From Tillandsia leiboldiana (lineage: Eukaryota > Streptophyta > Magnoliopsida > Poales > Bromeliaceae), in contig CM055080.1 in assembly GCA_029204045.2 (NCBI GenBank), positions 10,790,838 to 10,854,837 on the forward strand: 64,000 bases of DNA. Direction: 5' to 3'. The notes beneath the pieces were generated by a model that saw nothing but the letters and a program-made list of their open reading frames with translations, was not told where the DNA came from and did not search any database. Both the position numbers and the translations under genes were made by a program. This document shows, piece by piece, positions 63,381-64,000 of this stretch (the stretch's first letter is position 1; each line of letters starts with the position of its first letter).

Positions 63381-64000
63381 TATATATATATATATATATA
63401 GAAGGTGGAGACAATATAATTAGTATATACCCAGGACTCTGTTTTGGAACCTTGTAAAATGGGGTATTTGTTAAAACCAAGGTATCTTGATTAGTGCTGT
63501 ATTTTTTTTTCCTAGAAGAGTTGTTTGTATAACTTTTGTAGCATTACAAAATACAACAAAATAAGTTGATTCTTATATAATTTTGGGATAAAATAAATAA
63601 AGCTCAAACCTATGGAATTTAATTTGGAGCAAATTAACTTAGAGTAAAACTTCATTGCCATTCATCTCCCCCTCTCTCTCTCTCTCTCTTTCTAAAAATA
63701 AGATATTTTTTCGTGATGTCTAGAGTAATTTAGAGCAACTCACACACCTTAAATACCAAGTTATTTTCATATAAAGTAATACTGTTTTGAGCAAGTGTTA
63801 TACTATTTTTTTAAAAAAAAAGAAAAAATTTGAATCAAATTCCAAGTTTCCAAACAGGCTGAGAAGGGTCCTAAGCTTAGATATATACGTTACAACACAA
63901 ATAAAAATAAAAATTATACTCACACAAAGTAAATAAATTACAAATTCATGAAAAAAAATATAGACACAAGAATTTAGGTGTAAAATTTCTTTTCAAGTAA
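63381..64000. other. Intergenic, no gene recognised
   Basis: AT-rich, with a short CT run at about 63670. Nothing else seen before the window ends. Confidence 0.45.

Overview
This is plant nuclear DNA, probably from a monocot. It holds three spliced host genes with GT-AG introns and clear plant orthologues, one nuclear tRNA gene, Ty3/gypsy retrotransposon pieces, many small inverted-repeat elements and very many (AT)n microsatellites. The GC-rich, alanine-rich first exon of the MTN gene fits a grass-like or pineapple-like monocot, but I cannot name the species. There are two 100-N assembly gaps (182-281 and 22302-22401). All exon models were read by eye from frame, splice sites and family resemblance.

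Layout. 1-9024 is a nested retrotransposon block. A plus-strand Ty3/gypsy 3' end (decayed integrase, polypurine tract, 3.36-kb LTR) abuts the gag gene of a minus-strand relative, whose 3.15-kb 5' LTR follows. That element in turn sits beside the primer-binding site of a third LTR, which carries a 5S-rRNA-like segment. 9025-15087 is AT-rich and holds a CACTA-type MITE, a long-TIR MITE, tandem repeats and a minus-strand tRNA-Asp(GUC) gene. 15271-26457 looks like one large Mutator-like DNA transposon. It has hairpin-forming termini, matching subterminal regions with GTACCGGTAC palindromes, a FAR1/MULE transposase gene on the plus strand and a convergent plant-mobile-domain (PMD) gene on the minus strand. 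Small palindromic MITEs with the same ends lie in and around it and elsewhere in the window.

Host genes, all on the minus strand: an R2R3-MYB transcription factor (29686-27910, one intron holding a hairpin MITE), a BPA1-like RRM protein (41398-38532, five exons) and a 5'-methylthioadenosine nucleosidase, MTN (47373-42532, eight exons). The MTN gene has one MITE in an intron and another about 320 bp upstream of its start codon. From 48 kb to the end I see no host gene. This stretch holds MITEs, a 90-bp tandem repeat, an unclassified repetitive island with GC-rich and A-rich parts (about 52.48-56.43 kb), and microsatellites.

The three host genes have unrelated functions and are not an operon: one is a transcription factor, possibly of the suberin-regulator clade; one is a lipid-transfer/cell-death-associated RRM protein; one is a methionine-salvage enzyme. 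The unifying theme is transposition. At least four inverted-repeat families recur, two of them leave visible 9-10 bp target duplications typical of Mutator-like elements, and many copies sit inside (TA)n tracts. The most interesting system is the putative autonomous element at 15271-26457 together with its hairpin MITEs.
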